A stretch of DNA of 5,951 bases. Source: DAOUMU01 sp034409055. Lineage in GTDB: Bacteria > Chloroflexota > Anaerolineae > 4572-78 > J111. A program made the position numbers and the translations under genes. Numbering within the stretch: the stretch's first letter is position 1; every line of letters begins with the position of its first letter. The notes under the pieces are model-generated. The model saw nothing but the letters and a program-made list of their open reading frames with translations. It searched no databases and was not told the DNA's origin. The stretch is taken from NCBI GenBank assembly GCA_034409055.1, contig DAOUMU010000200.1, positions 1-5,951 of the forward strand, given 5' to 3'. Positions 5,829 to 5,951 of this stretch are shown piece after piece.

Positions 5829-5950
5829 CATGTCATTCCGAGGAGCGCAGTACCCAAAGGGCATAAACGACGAGGAATCTCCGGTAACAAGGGCAAATCC
5901 AGCCTGAAACAGGAGATTCTTCGCTCCCTGTGGTCGCTCAGAATGACATG
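5829..5950. repeat. 122-bp palindromic dispersed repeat, MITE-like
   Basis: CATGTCATTC (5829-5838) is perfectly inverted as GAATGACATG (5941-5950). Just inside each arm the similarity continues as CGAG on the left against CTCA on the right. A second inverted pair, GAGGAATCTCC (5872-5882) and GGAGATTCTTC (5912-5922), differs at one position. The whole element is thus a long imperfect hairpin with about 29 nt of non-paired centre. It contains no reading frame that I can support. The TGTCATTCCGAG...GAGGAATCT wording is one I recall from dispersed repeats in many bacterial genomes, but that recollection is unverified here. It covers most of the gene-free 186 nt at the right edge, directly upstream of the putative promoter. 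Confidence 0.7.
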
Positions 5951-5951
5951 G

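Overview
The window is a run of cell-wall and division genes all read from the minus strand, so transcription goes from right to left. It looks like a piece of a bacterial dcw (division and cell wall) cluster. In transcription order it holds an unrecognised 101-residue gene, murD, ftsW, murG, a CvpA-like membrane-protein gene, and the first 264 codons of murC, which runs off the left edge. There is no RNA gene, CRISPR array, transposase or plus-strand gene that I can support.

The source is probably a Chloroflexota bacterium (Anaerolineae or a relative). This is inference from remembered sequence flavour: MurD with NDSIATTPE, MurG with YLPDIEPG in place of the usual HEQN region, MurC with EADEYD and VEWDHPD, and the style of the dispersed palindromic repeats. 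No ribosomal RNA or lineage-defining marker is present, so the assignment is tentative.

Layout from the right. Positions 5829-5950 hold an imperfect palindromic repeat with 10-bp perfect ends, of a dispersed or MITE-like kind. Next come a consensus TATAAT box (5800-5805) and a strong Shine-Dalgarno (5777-5783) serving the 101-residue gene. murD follows after 24 nt. A 165-nt gap then separates murD from ftsW and carries a GTAG-flanked double hairpin that closely matches a REPIN/BIME (two inverted REP sequences). From ftsW on, the genes are packed tightly: ftsW and murG overlap by 86 nt, murG and the CvpA-like gene by 11 nt, and murC starts 42 nt further on.

The recognised genes act in consecutive steps. 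MurC and MurD add the first two amino acids to UDP-MurNAc in the cytoplasm. MurG adds GlcNAc to lipid I to make lipid II at the membrane, and FtsW polymerises lipid II at the septum. The CvpA-like protein has no established role here, but its overlap with murG suggests co-translation. No gene is missing its core catalytic motifs. The main points for a second look are the REPIN, the long ftsW/murG overlap, the CvpA-like gene, the unknown gene in front of murD, and several substitutions at usually conserved Mur/SEDS positions. I did not find a convincing new biological system.
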